The notes: a model not told the origin generated them from the sequence alone. A stretch of DNA of 64,000 nt from Streptococcus pluranimalium (GCF_002953735.1 NZ_CP025536.1:750001-814000), one strand, 5' to 3'. Shown: positions 26,301 to 35,111, counted from the stretch's first letter. A program made the numbers and translations.

Positions 26301-27798
26301 TTTAGAAGCGATGATTGGTTTTGTGGATATTCCCAGCCGTCAGACCCAAGAAGCCGTGAGTCATCACTTTGAAACCGATGGGCACTTGGTCATCTACTCA
26401 GCACCAGGCATGGGGAAATCCAGCCTCCTTCAAACCATGGTCATGGACCTCAGTCGCCAACTCACTCCAGAGCACTTGCACGTTTATCTCTTTGACTTTG
26501 GGACTAACGGGCTCTTGCCGCTCAGAGACTTGCCGCATGTGGCTGATAACTTCTTGTTAGATGACACTGAAAAACTCACCAAGGTTATGACTCGCTTTAA
26601 AGCTGAGATGGCTGATCGTAAGAAACGCTTTAGTCGCCATGCGGTCTCTAATATCACCTTCTACCGTCAAGTGAGTGGGGAGACCTTGCCAGACATCTTG
26701 ATTGTGATTGATAACTTTGATGGGATTAAGGAAATGCCTCAGGGACAAGACCTGGAAAATCTCTTCCAAACGATCTCTCGTGAGGGAGGTAGTCTGGGGA
26801 TGCACCTGGTTTTAACGGCAGGTCGTCAATCGGTCATTCGCCCAGGGCTACAAACCAACCTAAAGACCCGTATTGTGCTTAAGATGACAGATGATAGTGA
26901 AGCAAGAACCCTCATCGGGCGTAACCAACATATCATGGAAGACCTCCCTGGTCGTGGTTTGCTTCGTATGGAGGAGCCAGAAGTCTTCCAAGCTGCCTTA
27001 CCAACGCAAAGCGATGACCCCGTGTCACAAGTAACCGCGATAAAAGCAGAAGCGACAGCCATGTCAGAAGCCTATGATGGCCCCCTACCCAAACCAATCC
27101 CAATCGTGCCAGAAGAATTGGCGTTTGAGGACTATCTGGCTAGGGACAGTGTGCAAGAAGGTCTTGCCAAAGGGGAACTTCCAATCGGTCTAGATATGAC
27201 CAACGTGGAACATATTGGTATCCCGTTAGCCAACTTCAAACACCTGCTTTATTTGTCGGATAATGATGATAGCTTTACAACTATCACACATCATCTTCTA
27301 CGCATTTTTACCAGCCTTTCAGCAACTAAGACAATGCTTATAGATGCTAGAGGCAGTTACGAACAATACGCTGATCAGGTTAGAACATATGTGACAAATG
27401 AGGGTATTTCTGATATTATGAAACAATTAAGTTATGAAATTACCCAGCGCCAGAAGACAGGGCATCGTGAGCCTTGGTTAGTGATTATTCCAGATTTTGA
27501 AGCCTTTGTTGGACAAGCCAATCCTGCCCTTGCAGATATGACGGTCTTGCTGGAGAATGGTCCAAGTGTTGGTATGCATGCTATTATTGGTAGCCCTTAT
27601 CAGTTTACAGGAGCCAAAGCTGATGCCTTAAACAAACTGCTCAAAGATCGCATGCAGTATGTTCTCTTGGGAATGCGTCTTAATGACCAAACCTTCTTGG
27701 ATAAGGTTTATAATAGTCGTGAACCTAGACCAGAACTTGATGTGGCTTACCTTCATGATAGGAAACAGTCACAGGCTTTGAAATTGACACGTTATTAG
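23383..27798 (+). CDS. essC: EssC, FtsK/SpoIIIE-type motor ATPase of T7SSb
   Basis: 1471 residues: two N-terminal FHA-like domains (1 to about 190), two membrane helices (about 224-270), then three ATPase modules. D1 has Walker A G-T-T-G-S-G-K-S (about residues 667-674) and L-I-D-Y-K-G-G-G; D2 has G-M-G-K-S-S (about 1007) with V-I-D-N-F-D; D3 is degenerate. EssC drives export and selects substrates through its C-terminal modules. The start may be TTG 23383 (AGGAG seven bases upstream) or ATG 23389. Codon use from about 24000 to 27200 is more GC-rich than on either side; the last 200 residues return to AT-rich codons. Confidence 0.94.
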   Translation: MLMKVIIYDTLYRYSLYLEDGQSTRIDREAKNGLSFECLESEFILKAEAGKLYYSYLEQSGLIEQGQEIEGLSFFLSSGKATILSPLDRQLLLVGHQKGSDIFLADSPVSFQLERKGDSWQLHAISGQLYLDNHVWHGHLEDLDFGTEISFNQMTLKVFPDELYLWGQEELQTELIAKARSDYDFYDNYPDFHRSPRIIYRASEEKVTVNAPGNEPNKPKDGLVKLILPPIIMISVMTLITIFQPRGLYIIATMAMSLVTITFSITGYFKNRKQYKLDLEERINTYHLYLSDKSKELTALDNRERKGQFYHYPDLETIAALTKTFDHRIYEKTPQQFDFLYYRLGLGEVETSHKLTYSKTERSGVKDPLEVEGYKLYRRHLTLKQMPIEANLSHGPVGYLGPRPLVIEQLQLMVHQLAVFHSYHDVQFITIMPEEEKEQWDWMRWLPHATLQEMNVRGFVYNQRTRDQVLNSLNQILKSRQNAAKETEGRETTLFTPHYVVIVTDESLIMDHVIMDFFTEDPTSLGCSLVFVQDVLSSLSENVKTIVSINDRNQGQFLMEEGTLKETPFALDHFPEDFDKESVSRRLAPLNHLQNLKSSIPESVTFMEMYEAERFEDLAVPSRWSQNSPYKSLAVPLGLRGQGDIVSLNLHEKAHGPHGLVAGTTGSGKSEIIQSYILSLAVNFHPHDVAFLLIDYKGGGMANLFKDLPHLLGTITNLDGAQSMRALVSINAELKRRQRLFSAANVNHINQYQKKYQLGEVSEPMPHLFLISDEFAELKANQPEFMTELVSTARIGRSLGIHLILATQKPTGVVNDQIWSNSRFKLALKVADRQDSMEMLRTPDAADITQAGRAYLQVGNNEVYELFQSAYSGADYQPEKEAQGIEDHTIYAINALGQYEILNEDLSGLAEADDIRQVPSELDAVVSGIQALVSEMGIKALPQPWLPPLEKVIPVESLRPGHFKDFWSKGLRPLEAMIGFVDIPSRQTQEAVSHHFETDGHLVIYSAPGMGKSSLLQTMVMDLSRQLTPEHLHVYLFDFGTNGLLPLRDLPHVADNFLLDDTEKLTKVMTRFKAEMADRKKRFSRHAVSNITFYRQVSGETLPDILIVIDNFDGIKEMPQGQDLENLFQTISREGGSLGMHLVLTAGRQSVIRPGLQTNLKTRIVLKMTDDSEARTLIGRNQHIMEDLPGRGLLRMEEPEVFQAALPTQSDDPVSQVTAIKAEATAMSEAYDGPLPKPIPIVPEELAFEDYLARDSVQEGLAKGELPIGLDMTNVEHIGIPLANFKHLLYLSDNDDSFTTITHHLLRIFTSLSATKTMLIDARGSYEQYADQVRTYVTNEGISDIMKQLSYEITQRQKTGHREPWLVIIPDFEAFVGQANPALADMTVLLENGPSVGMHAIIGSPYQFTGAKADALNKLLKDRMQYVLLGMRLNDQTFLDKVYNSREPRPELDVAYLHDRKQSQALKLTRY

Positions 27799-27813
27799 AA
27801 AGGAAAACACGAC

Positions 27814-28173
27814 ATGGTATTGATCAACAGTAGCAGTGATACAGCCGCTAGTCATGCGACTAGTATCAGTCAAGGTGGCGCCCAACTCTTAGGCGTTGGG
27901 AAGGCTACCAAAGATAGTGACACAACGTTAAAAGGTAATCAGTCTGCTGGGGATGCGATTGATTTGGATGAAACACAAAGTAATGAGATTGCGACAGCTA
28001 TCAACTCTTTTATCACGATTATTAATGGTATGGCTAGTGAGTTTGAGAGTACAGATACAAGGCTTAGCTCGATGTTGTTACTAGACCGTAATGGTTCAGA
28101 TTTTCTCTCTCAAAACGGTGCTGCTCTCCCGCCGAATCCGACCTTCTCTCCTAATCCAAGCTTATTTCGGTGA
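27814..28173 (+). CDS. Lap1-like targeting protein for the TelE-type toxins
   Basis: 119 residues, Ser/Thr/Asn-rich at the N-terminus (LINSSSDTAASHATSISQGG), a helical centre (ATAINSFITIINGMASEFES) and a Pro/Asn tail. It occupies the lap1 position of a lap1-lap2-LXG unit and has the TIGR04197 pattern of small T7SS substrates. It is the only lap1 in the downstream toxin region, so it may serve all copies there. Its stop overlaps the start of the next gene. Confidence 0.7.
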   Translation: MVLINSSSDTAASHATSISQGGAQLLGVGKATKDSDTTLKGNQSAGDAIDLDETQSNEIATAINSFITIINGMASEFESTDTRLSSMLLLDRNGSDFLSQNGAALPPNPTFSPNPSLFR

Positions 28174-28574
28174 TGCCTATGGATACTAAAGCATTAGATA
28201 CTATTCAGAAAGGGCTTAAGGCAAATGCTCTAGCTCAGGAAACGCTAGCACAAAAAGCCTATACCTTTCGTCAGTTGCAAGAAGATTTGGACAATCATCT
28301 GGCCTACCAACAAGTGCTATTTCATCGTATCAGTGAGTTGCCCTTGTCCGCACAAGACCGTTTAGATATGGAGGCATTGGAGCAATCGTTTCGTCAAGTC
28401 GGTAGTCTTTACCAGAATGATTACGATGCCTATCAGTTATCACTCAGTCGAGACAGAGAGCGCTTATTAAACGAAGAAGCTGCCCTTATCAAGGAGAGGC
28501 AGCTCGTCATGCAGGATGATCGCAAAGAGAAAGGAGAAGCAGATAATGGTAAAAATGGAACTAGGCGCTTCTAG
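28173..28574 (+). CDS. Lap2-like targeting protein
   Basis: 133 residues, charged coiled coil (QETLAQKAYTFRQLQEDLDN and a second helix near EALEQSFRQVGSLYQNDYDA). ATG 28173 is in the TGATG overlap with the upstream stop; a GTG at 28170 is also in frame. Its 3' end contains the ribosome binding site and start of the LXG gene in another frame. Two truncated copies of its 3' half occur at 31190 and 39369. Confidence 0.72.
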   Translation: MPMDTKALDTIQKGLKANALAQETLAQKAYTFRQLQEDLDNHLAYQQVLFHRISELPLSAQDRLDMEALEQSFRQVGSLYQNDYDAYQLSLSRDRERLLNEEAALIKERQLVMQDDRKEKGEADNGKNGTRRF

Positions 28575-30096
28575 CGCACAAGCCAATTCAGTTAGTTCAA
28601 TGAGTGCTAGTCGTGTAGCTGGTTACCAGGCTGCCATGACTAGTTTGAGTTCTTTTTCAGCATCAGACCGTCTGTCTGGGAATGCTTACGACAATGCCAA
28701 AGCTTATGCGACAGGTATTTTAGTGCCATTGATGCAGGGGGGAATCCTCTTATCGCAGGGGATTGCCAAAGCAGCCGCTAAACTCCCAGCCGATTATGTG
28801 TCAGAAGTAGCGCCAGAAAGCTTGGATTCAGAGGTCTTAGAAGAACAGATAGCCCATCAGAAAGCTTTACTAGCGTCTGCAGAAGCGCAGTTCAAAAGTG
28901 CGTCTAAGCTGAAGGACCCGATTGCCAAACAAGAGACGCAGCTACGAGCCGGTCAATCGATGGCACGGCTCAATGCCAAAATTAATGAGCTGGAAGAGAA
29001 ATTGGAAAAACTGCTTGCTTTTGATGGGGCTTCTGCTAAGATTTTTAGTGAGCTAGCTGATTTAAAACAGGCAGTTGATCAGGGTCTTGCGATGGTAACA
29101 AGTGACTTTAAGGGAGCCAGCAGCATTCCTACTATCAAAGGTCGCTCCCTGCCTTGGGTAAAGACGATTAACGCCTCAGTCGCTAAATTCTCAGATGATG
29201 GGGAAGAAGCCGCTAAGCTCCTTGATAATCAGATCTTGAAAGAGGAGATGAAGAAGTATGAGAAGGACGTCTCAGTCGCTTACCACTCTCTACAAGAGAA
29301 AATAGCCAATGGAGGGAAATTCACTCACAATGATATTGATACTGTTTTACAATATGCCGAAAAACATCCAGAGGTTGCCTTATCTCCAGAGTTACTAAAT
29401 GGTATCAATGGATTTTTATCTGAGGCACAGAAACGATACGATAAAAATAGTACAGAATTTGATCTTATAGCGACTGCCATTGAACAAATCGGTATAGGGA
29501 TTCAGCGACTAGGTGGGCTAATCTCAGTTATTGAAGGAATCAAAGGGCCAGCTACTACGGCAGCAGACGGGACTTCGACAGCTTTTGTGATGCTTGATGA
29601 TGTTGCGAATGGAGCCGGTCAGGCTCTGGTCAATCATGGATCGAACATAGCATCGGTTGGTAAAGGTGTCGGCGGTATTTTGACGGGACTCGGTTTTGGA
29701 CTTGGCATGTATAACGACATCGTTAATGATGACAAGACCGTTGGCCAAGCATTAGTTCATAATGGCTTGTCAACGGGGCTAAGTTGGGGGACAGCATCAT
29801 TAGTTGGTCTTGCTTTTACAAACCCAGTTGGCTGGGTGGCAGTTGGAGCGGGAGCGCTTAGTCTTGCAGCAGGTTGGACTGTGAGTAGACTATTTGATTT
29901 AGCTTATGACAATAATTTTTTAGGTCTTCAAGATGGTTTGGATACAGCAGGAGAATTGTTAGATGAAGCGGGTAAAAGCGTTGGTCAAGCTTTGTCGAAA
30001 GGTATTGAAGATACTAAAAATTGGGCTTCTGATATGTCTGATAGTATTGGAAATGCGGTTTCAGATGGCTGGAGTACTATTAATCCATTTGATTAA
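28546..30096 (+). CDS. LXG toxin 1, TelE-like with glycine-rich hydrophobic C-terminus
   Basis: 516 residues. LXG export domain 1 to about 200 (MVKMELGASSAQANSVSS), a middle helical domain, then a hydrophobic Gly/Ala-rich region: GKGVGGILTGLGFGLGMYND (about 370-390) and LVGLAFTNPVGWVAVGAGAL (about 417-436). This glycine-zipper layout is that of TelE-type membrane-permeabilising LXG toxins. ATG 28546 is preferred over 28516 because AAGGAG lies about 10 bases upstream and the LXG motif starts there. It sits between lap2 and a five-helix immunity protein. Intact. Confidence 0.8.
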   Translation: MVKMELGASSAQANSVSSMSASRVAGYQAAMTSLSSFSASDRLSGNAYDNAKAYATGILVPLMQGGILLSQGIAKAAAKLPADYVSEVAPESLDSEVLEEQIAHQKALLASAEAQFKSASKLKDPIAKQETQLRAGQSMARLNAKINELEEKLEKLLAFDGASAKIFSELADLKQAVDQGLAMVTSDFKGASSIPTIKGRSLPWVKTINASVAKFSDDGEEAAKLLDNQILKEEMKKYEKDVSVAYHSLQEKIANGGKFTHNDIDTVLQYAEKHPEVALSPELLNGINGFLSEAQKRYDKNSTEFDLIATAIEQIGIGIQRLGGLISVIEGIKGPATTAADGTSTAFVMLDDVANGAGQALVNHGSNIASVGKGVGGILTGLGFGLGMYNDIVNDDKTVGQALVHNGLSTGLSWGTASLVGLAFTNPVGWVAVGAGALSLAAGWTVSRLFDLAYDNNFLGLQDGLDTAGELLDEAGKSVGQALSKGIEDTKNWASDMSDSIGNAVSDGWSTINPFD

Positions 30097-30104
30097 GGAG
30101 AAAT

Positions 30105-30791
30105 ATGGAAACTATTCAATTTTACAGTAAAGGCAATATGCGCTATGTTCTCTTTCAGGTTGATGAACAACATTATCTATTAGATAGGCGCCCTCGTCAT
30201 TTGCTTGTTTATTTTTTTATTCCATCAAGTTGGTTTTTTTATCAAAATGTTTTTCCTATTACAGATGAAGAATATTCCAAAATGAATTTCAAACACTCAA
30301 AGGCAAGTAAATTCACTATTCCAACTTCATTAATTGTTGGTTTAGTTGTATTTTTCAATTCTTGGTCACGTTTGAAAAATTATAATCCTTTTGAACATCC
30401 TAATACAAACATTTCAATGCAGAACAAATGGATTTTACTAGTGATTGGCTTAATATTAGCATTTCTTATTTTACAGTCCGTTTACCTAGTTAGTAAGAAA
30501 AGCATAGAAAATTTGCTAGGTAGGAAAATCCAGAGTCCTATTTACTATAAAATTCGACCTGAAAAGTCAATAAGATTTAATCTTTTTATGATATTCAACC
30601 AAATTTTTGCCGCAATGTTAGTATCTGGTTCCTCACTAGCTTTTATGTACTTAGGAAATTTACCTTCATGGTTCGGAACTACTTTAATAATATTTATTTT
30701 TCTATTAATAGCAACTGGCGCTGTGCAGCCACAAGTTAAATGGCAGTACTATATTGTTGATAAACTTGCAAAATATGAATCAGAAATTTGA
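30105..30791 (+). CDS. five-helix membrane immunity protein (DUF443/TipE-like) 1
   Basis: 228 residues with a short N-terminal cytoplasmic part (RYVLFQVDEQHYLLDRRPRH) and about five membrane helices. The pattern matches the tandem five-TM DUF443 family, which protects against membrane-active T7SS toxins. It begins eight bases after the toxin stop, with GGAG upstream. Its first 100 residues are nearly identical to the protein at 44748 while the rest differs. Confidence 0.72.
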   Translation: METIQFYSKGNMRYVLFQVDEQHYLLDRRPRHLLVYFFIPSSWFFYQNVFPITDEEYSKMNFKHSKASKFTIPTSLIVGLVVFFNSWSRLKNYNPFEHPNTNISMQNKWILLVIGLILAFLILQSVYLVSKKSIENLLGRKIQSPIYYKIRPEKSIRFNLFMIFNQIFAAMLVSGSSLAFMYLGNLPSWFGTTLIIFIFLLIATGAVQPQVKWQYYIVDKLAKYESEI

Positions 30792-30900
30792 CAAAAATTG
30801 TTTATTCTAATAGACATGTATTGCCTCTATGTATAGAAGTGATAGATGACTACTACAGCAATGTTATTAATAAAATTTTCAACTTTTGAAAGGATATATG

Positions 30901-31194
30901 ATGTTACCAATAGGAAGTATTATTTACTTAAAAGAAGGAAGCCGTAAACTGATGGTCTTAAATAGAGGTGCTTTACTTGAGCAATCTGGTGAAAAGCTTT
31001 TATTTGATTACTCAGGATGTATTTACCCAGTAGGACTTGATGCTGAACAAATCTTATATTTTAACGAAGAAAATATTGATAAAGTTGTTTATGAAGGCTT
31101 TAAGGATGACGAAGAAACTCGCTATCAGGAATTATATACTGAATGGCTAGATAATAATAGCGAGCAATATAACAAAGGAACAGTAAATCAGTGA
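30901..31194 (+). CDS. DUF4176-like protein 1
   Basis: 97 residues starting MLPIGSIIYLKEGSRKLMVL, with a conserved F-D-Y-S-G and P-x-G-L region and an acidic end (DDEETRYQELYTEWLDNNSE). It belongs to the DUF4176 family, common beside LXG genes and proposed to be a toxin-associated factor. ATG 30898 and 30901 are both possible after GAAAGG. The stop arises at the join with a lap2 fragment, giving KGTVNQ. Confidence 0.7.
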   Translation: MLPIGSIIYLKEGSRKLMVLNRGALLEQSGEKLLFDYSGCIYPVGLDAEQILYFNEENIDKVVYEGFKDDEETRYQELYTEWLDNNSEQYNKGTVNQ

Positions 31195-31404
31195 GTTGCC
31201 CTTGTCCGAACAAGACCGTTTAGATATGGAGGCATTGGAGCAATCGTTTCGTCAAGTCGGTAGTCTTTACCAGGATGATTACGATGCCTATCAGTTATCA
31301 CTCAGTCGAGACAGAGAGCGCTTATTAACCGAAGAAGCTGCCCCTTATCAAGGAGAGACAGCTCGTCATGCAGGAAGATCGCAAAGAGAAAGGAGAAGCA
31401 GATA
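31190..31404 (+). pseudogene. 3' fragment of lap2 with a frameshift
   Basis: Matches lap2 (28173-28574) from SELPLSxQDRLDMEALEQ onward. The 5' half is missing, and an extra C (GCTGCCCCTTATC against GCTGCCCTTATC) shifts the frame. The segment still delivers the ribosome binding site for the next LXG gene. The left border, inside CAGTGAGTTGCCC, is the same as in the copy at 39369. Confidence 0.8.
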
Positions 31405-32901
31405 ATGGTAAAAATGGAACTAGGCGCTTCTAGCGCACAAGCCAATTCAGTTAGTTCAATGAGTGCTAGTCGCGTAGCTGGTTACCAGGCTGCTATAACT
31501 AGTTTGAGTTCTTTTTCAGCATCAGACCGTCTGTCTGGGAATGCTTACGACAATGCCAAAGCTTATGCGACAGGTATTTTAGTGCCATTGATGCAGGGGG
31601 GTATCCTCTTATCGCAGGGGATTGCCAAAGCAGCCGCTAAACTCCCAGCCGATTATGTGTCAGAAGTAGCGCCAGAAAGCTTGGATTCAGAGGTCTTAGA
31701 AGAACAGATAGCCCATCAGAAAGCTTTACTAGCGTCTGCAGAAGCGCAGTTCAAAAGTGCGTCTAAGCTGAAGGACCCGATTGCCAAACAAGAGACGCAG
31801 CTACGAGCCGGTCAATCGATGGCACGTCTTAATGCCAAAATTAATGAGCTGGAAGAGAAATTGGAAAAACTGCTTGCTTTTGATGGGGCTTCTGCTAAGA
31901 TTTTTAGTGAGCTAGCTGATTTAAAACAGGCAGTTGATCAGGGTCTTGCGATGGTAATGAGTGACTTTAAGGGAGCCAGCAGCATTCCTACTATCAAAGG
32001 TCGCTCGCTGCCTTGGGTAAAGACGATTAACGCCTCAGTCGCTAAATTCTCAGATGATGGGGAAGAAGCCGCTGAAGTTGTATACCAAAATGTATTAAAG
32101 CGTATTGAGAATGCGAATGACATTACAGCGAAAGATGTAACAGTCGCACTATCTGCTCTTCAACGTTTAGGTATTAAGGAAGTTCCTGATAAATTATTAA
32201 AGAGAGCCAATGAGTTTGTAGAGTCAGATACTGGAGGATACTCGATTAGTGCAGGAGCCACCTCAGTTGAAGAATGGCTCACAGCGTTTCTGTCTAGTTT
32301 AGATGATACCATGCCGAATATCGAAGACTATTGGACTGCTTATAGCACTACTAATGGCTATTGGAAGAACACTAAAATGTCGTTCAATAGTTCATCTTAT
32401 GCTGATGATTTTATGACAGCTATAGGTAATGGTTTTTTAAAATCTTTAACTCAAGAAGTTGAAGTATTTATTCCTAAAACTAAAATCAAGGTATTTGGCT
32501 TATCAAAAGTCAGTGGTGTTTTTATGGGATTTGACTTTGCGATGAACTTAAAAAATGAAAATGTAGGTCGTGCTGCAGTCCACACAGCTATCACAACAGT
32601 TGCAACTACAACAATTGTTAGTGGAGTTGAAGCAGGAGTTGTCAGTTTAGCTGCAGGTTCATCAGCATTATCGGGTGTATCTTCTTTAGCCGCTGCAGGT
32701 ATTGCAACCAATCCTGTAGGTTGGGCAATTGGTGCGGGTATTGTTGTAGGATTTGGTGTTAGTATGGCATACGATAATAACTTATTTGGTATTCAGGATG
32801 CTGCAAACCAAGCAGGGGATTTTATTGATGATAGTATTAAAAATATTGGTAATGCCTTTGAATCAGGTATAGATAGTATTCAAAATGCTTTTGGGTGGTA
32901 A
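31405..32901 (+). CDS. LXG toxin 2, different hydrophobic C-terminus
   Basis: 498 residues. Residues 1 to about 222 are nearly identical to LXG toxin 1, up to FSDDGEEAA; from there it is unrelated until the glycine-rich membrane-active region (about 395-455, SLAAGSSALSGVSSLAAAGI and NPVGWAIGAGIVVGFGVS). The end INNxFGIQDAANQAGDFIDD resembles the tail of toxin 1. AAGGAG lies upstream of ATG 31405. Intact and presumably secreted through the lap1/lap2 pair upstream. Confidence 0.8.
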   Translation: MVKMELGASSAQANSVSSMSASRVAGYQAAITSLSSFSASDRLSGNAYDNAKAYATGILVPLMQGGILLSQGIAKAAAKLPADYVSEVAPESLDSEVLEEQIAHQKALLASAEAQFKSASKLKDPIAKQETQLRAGQSMARLNAKINELEEKLEKLLAFDGASAKIFSELADLKQAVDQGLAMVMSDFKGASSIPTIKGRSLPWVKTINASVAKFSDDGEEAAEVVYQNVLKRIENANDITAKDVTVALSALQRLGIKEVPDKLLKRANEFVESDTGGYSISAGATSVEEWLTAFLSSLDDTMPNIEDYWTAYSTTNGYWKNTKMSFNSSSYADDFMTAIGNGFLKSLTQEVEVFIPKTKIKVFGLSKVSGVFMGFDFAMNLKNENVGRAAVHTAITTVATTTIVSGVEAGVVSLAAGSSALSGVSSLAAAGIATNPVGWAIGAGIVVGFGVSMAYDNNLFGIQDAANQAGDFIDDSIKNIGNAFESGIDSIQNAFGW

Positions 32902-32902
32902 T

Positions 32903-33577
32903 ATGGATTTAAAATTTAAACAGTCAAACATAGGCTGTTATAAAGTTGTTGAATTTGATAACAGAAAATTTGTTATGGACTTAAGTACTTTAAAATCAAA
33001 ATCTTACTATTGGGGTCTACTCCCTAAGACTGTGTCGCTCAAGTTGTCAGAAATTGATAAAAATAACAATAAATTTGAAATTAATAATAGAAAAGTCTCA
33101 TTATCAACTACGGTAATTGCAATCATAGTTCAACCTTTTGTAAAAATTGGGTATGATTTACTAAAATCTTTTTTTATCAACTATGATTTAAGTTCTCAAA
33201 TAATAATTAAAACAGTATTATTTTTTGTTTCAATAGTAATATCTTATCTGATAGTGGCGCAGTCATTATTTAGAGCTCATGCTAAATCCAAAATGTTTCT
33301 TGATAAAAATTTCAATCATTACCAAATTACTTTTAATACTAGCAAAAAAAGGAATCCTGTGAATTTAATAGTTTTAATAGGAAATTTAATTTGTTTCTGT
33401 GTTTACATGTACGTAAATAATGGAACAGAAGGAGCGATTTTGGTCATCAATTGCGTGTGGTCAATAGTGTTATTTTTATCAAGTTGGACCATGCCACCTA
33501 TCTCACATTCTTATCAAAATCAGTTTTTAACTTTTGAGGGAATTGAAAAAGTTATCAAAATAAAGGAGAGCAGGTAA
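32903..33577 (+). CDS. multi-pass membrane immunity protein 2
   Basis: 224 residues from ATG 32903; 32885 lies within the toxin. Four or five membrane helices (for example TTVIAIIVQPFVKIGYDLL, IIIKTVLFFVSIVISYLIVA). The sequence is far from the other DUF443-like proteins, matching the different C-terminus of toxin 2. It starts a base after the toxin stop, with GGGTGG as a poor binding site. Function inferred from position and topology. Confidence 0.65.
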   Translation: MDLKFKQSNIGCYKVVEFDNRKFVMDLSTLKSKSYYWGLLPKTVSLKLSEIDKNNNKFEINNRKVSLSTTVIAIIVQPFVKIGYDLLKSFFINYDLSSQIIIKTVLFFVSIVISYLIVAQSLFRAHAKSKMFLDKNFNHYQITFNTSKKRNPVNLIVLIGNLICFCVYMYVNNGTEGAILVINCVWSIVLFLSSWTMPPISHSYQNQFLTFEGIEKVIKIKESR

Positions 33578-33879
33578 TGTTACCTATTGGAAGTATTGTA
33601 TTTTTACAAGAAGGAAGTCAAAAGTTGATGATTATCAGTCGAAGCGTTGTGGTTGAAGAACAAGGCAGGAATGTTCTATTTGATTACTCAGCTTCTTTAT
33701 ATCCTTTAGGGATAAATCCTGAACGGACTTACTACTTTAACAAAGAAAATATAGACAAAGTCATTTTTGAAGGTTATAAGGATGAGGAAGAGGAGCGATT
33801 CCAAGAACTTTATGAACAATGGCTAGAGGATGAAGGAAGTCGTTATCCTAAAGGAAAAGTTGTTGGAAAAGATAAATAA
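33577..33879 (+). CDS. DUF4176-like protein 2
   Basis: 100 residues, MLPIGSIVFLQEGSQKLMII, with F-D-Y-S-A-S-L-Y-P-L-G in place of the usual F-D-Y-S-G-C. It overlaps the immunity stop (TAATG). GGAG lies nine bases upstream. Intact. Confidence 0.7.
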   Translation: MLPIGSIVFLQEGSQKLMIISRSVVVEEQGRNVLFDYSASLYPLGINPERTYYFNKENIDKVIFEGYKDEEEERFQELYEQWLEDEGSRYPKGKVVGKDK

Positions 33880-33882
33880 CAG

Positions 33883-33955
33883 AGCTCTTCATCAACTGTA
33901 GCGAGTGGCTTATCGCTAATATATAGAGAGAATCGTTCCGGTTCTCTCTATTTTA
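33883..33955 (+). repeat. intergenic hairpin repeat, copy a
   Basis: GCTCTTCATCAACTGTAGCG followed by an AGAGAGAA...TTCTCTCT hairpin and T-rich end. Copies lie at 42578-42650 and 47148-47291. The start resembles the termini of streptococcal ISL3-type elements. The hairpin likely works as a terminator after the DUF4176 gene. Confidence 0.65.
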
Positions 33956-34060
33956 ATGTTCAAAAGGATAAAGATTTTTGTTATAAATTACTTTCACTAA
34001 GAGATTCAGTTGGTTTATAATACAATGGTTGAAGTAAGCAATGATACTGATCCCGGGGTT

Positions 34061-34134
34061 GTTACGAACGATACGTTGCTCATATCAGAACATATGTGAC
34101 AAATGAGGGTATTTCTGATATTATGAAATAATTA
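34061..34134 (+). repeat. 74-bp essC-derived fragment
   Basis: Aligns without gaps to 27356-27429 in the third ATPase module of essC. The last 40 or so bases (AACATATGTGACAAATGAGG onward) are identical; the first 34 carry several mismatches, and the reading frame ends in TAA. It may be a relic of another essC allele that once ended here. Confidence 0.8.
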
Positions 34135-34136
34135 CT

Positions 34137-34457
34137 TTAGGCGTATCAGCCGTACAGGCTTGGTTATCTGATGAAGTAACATTTGGAGAAGCTGTTACTG
34201 GAAATGTTGGAGGAATGGTAACAGCAGCAGGTTTAACAGTAGTTTTATCGGCTGTCGGCGTAACATTTGCACCTATTTCTATTGGAGCGGTTACAGTAGG
34301 TGTGGCAGGGGCAATGATTTTTAATGGGGCTTATGAAAAAATTGAATGGGTAAAAGATGGAACAGACTTTGTATCTGATAACATAGATGAAAGCGTGAGT
34401 GCAATAGGCGATGTTTTTCAAGATTCATGGAAGTCTATTAAAAATTGGGTAACGTAA
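34137..34457 (+). pseudogene. LXG toxin C-terminal tail only
   Basis: Frame LGVSAVQAWLSDEVTFGEAV through AAGLTVVLSAVGVTFAPISI to VFQDSWKSIKNWVT. It is a Gly/Ala/Val-rich hydrophobic hairpin plus an amphipathic tail like those of toxins 1-3, without LXG domain. It is joined on the left to the essC fragment. No start codon with a ribosome binding site; the GTG/ATG near 34215 is internal. Confidence 0.65.
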
Positions 34458-34469
34458 GGAGGAGATGTT

Positions 34470-35111
34470 TTGCAATTTCTTGTAATAGATAAAATGATAC
34501 CGACACAAAAAGGATCATTATTTTATAGAACGTTAATAATTAATGAAGAATTCTATATCATCTCAACATTTCAATTTTTTTTAGGAACAGTCTTTTTCTT
34601 TTATAATTGGATCAAACCAGTAAAAATAGTTCCAATAACTAAAAATGAATACGATAATCTTAGACTTAGTAATAAGAAAAAAAATTCAGTATCAATAGCA
34701 ATAATCCTATTATCGGGAGTATTGCTTGGTAATGCAATCTACTCACAGTTTAGTGAAGTATTTCTTAACTTCTTCTATATTAGATTGTTTACTTTGCTCG
34801 TCGTATTTGTGGCTTTTTATTTGATATGGTATTATTTAAAATACAAAGTAAAAAAATCAATTTTATACCACAAAAAATTAGAAACTTATGGTCTTTTTAT
34901 AACCATCAGACCTACTAAAAAATATTTGCTTATTTTTCTTCAGTTTATTATAGTTTTATGTTTTCAGATATATTTGATTTTATCAGTTAGTAGTTTTTTG
35001 AGTACAGGCAAACTAACAACTTTGTTTATAGTTGCTATATTGCTAAATTTCTCAATACTATTGAATGTATCATCAGCATTCTATCCCAATCAATATCAGA
35101 TGAGCAAATGA
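34470..35111 (+). CDS. five-helix membrane immunity protein 3 (DUF443-like)
   Basis: 213 residues starting at TTG 34470, supported by GGAGG eight bases upstream; the nearby ATG is out of frame. N-terminal cytoplasmic stretch (GSLFYRTLIINEEFYIIST), then about five membrane helices. Its toxin partner is the tail fragment just upstream, so this is an orphan immunity gene. Confidence 0.65.
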   Translation: MQFLVIDKMIPTQKGSLFYRTLIINEEFYIISTFQFFLGTVFFFYNWIKPVKIVPITKNEYDNLRLSNKKKNSVSIAIILLSGVLLGNAIYSQFSEVFLNFFYIRLFTLLVVFVAFYLIWYYLKYKVKKSILYHKKLETYGLFITIRPTKKYLLIFLQFIIVLCFQIYLILSVSSFLSTGKLTTLFIVAILLNFSILLNVSSAFYPNQYQMSK

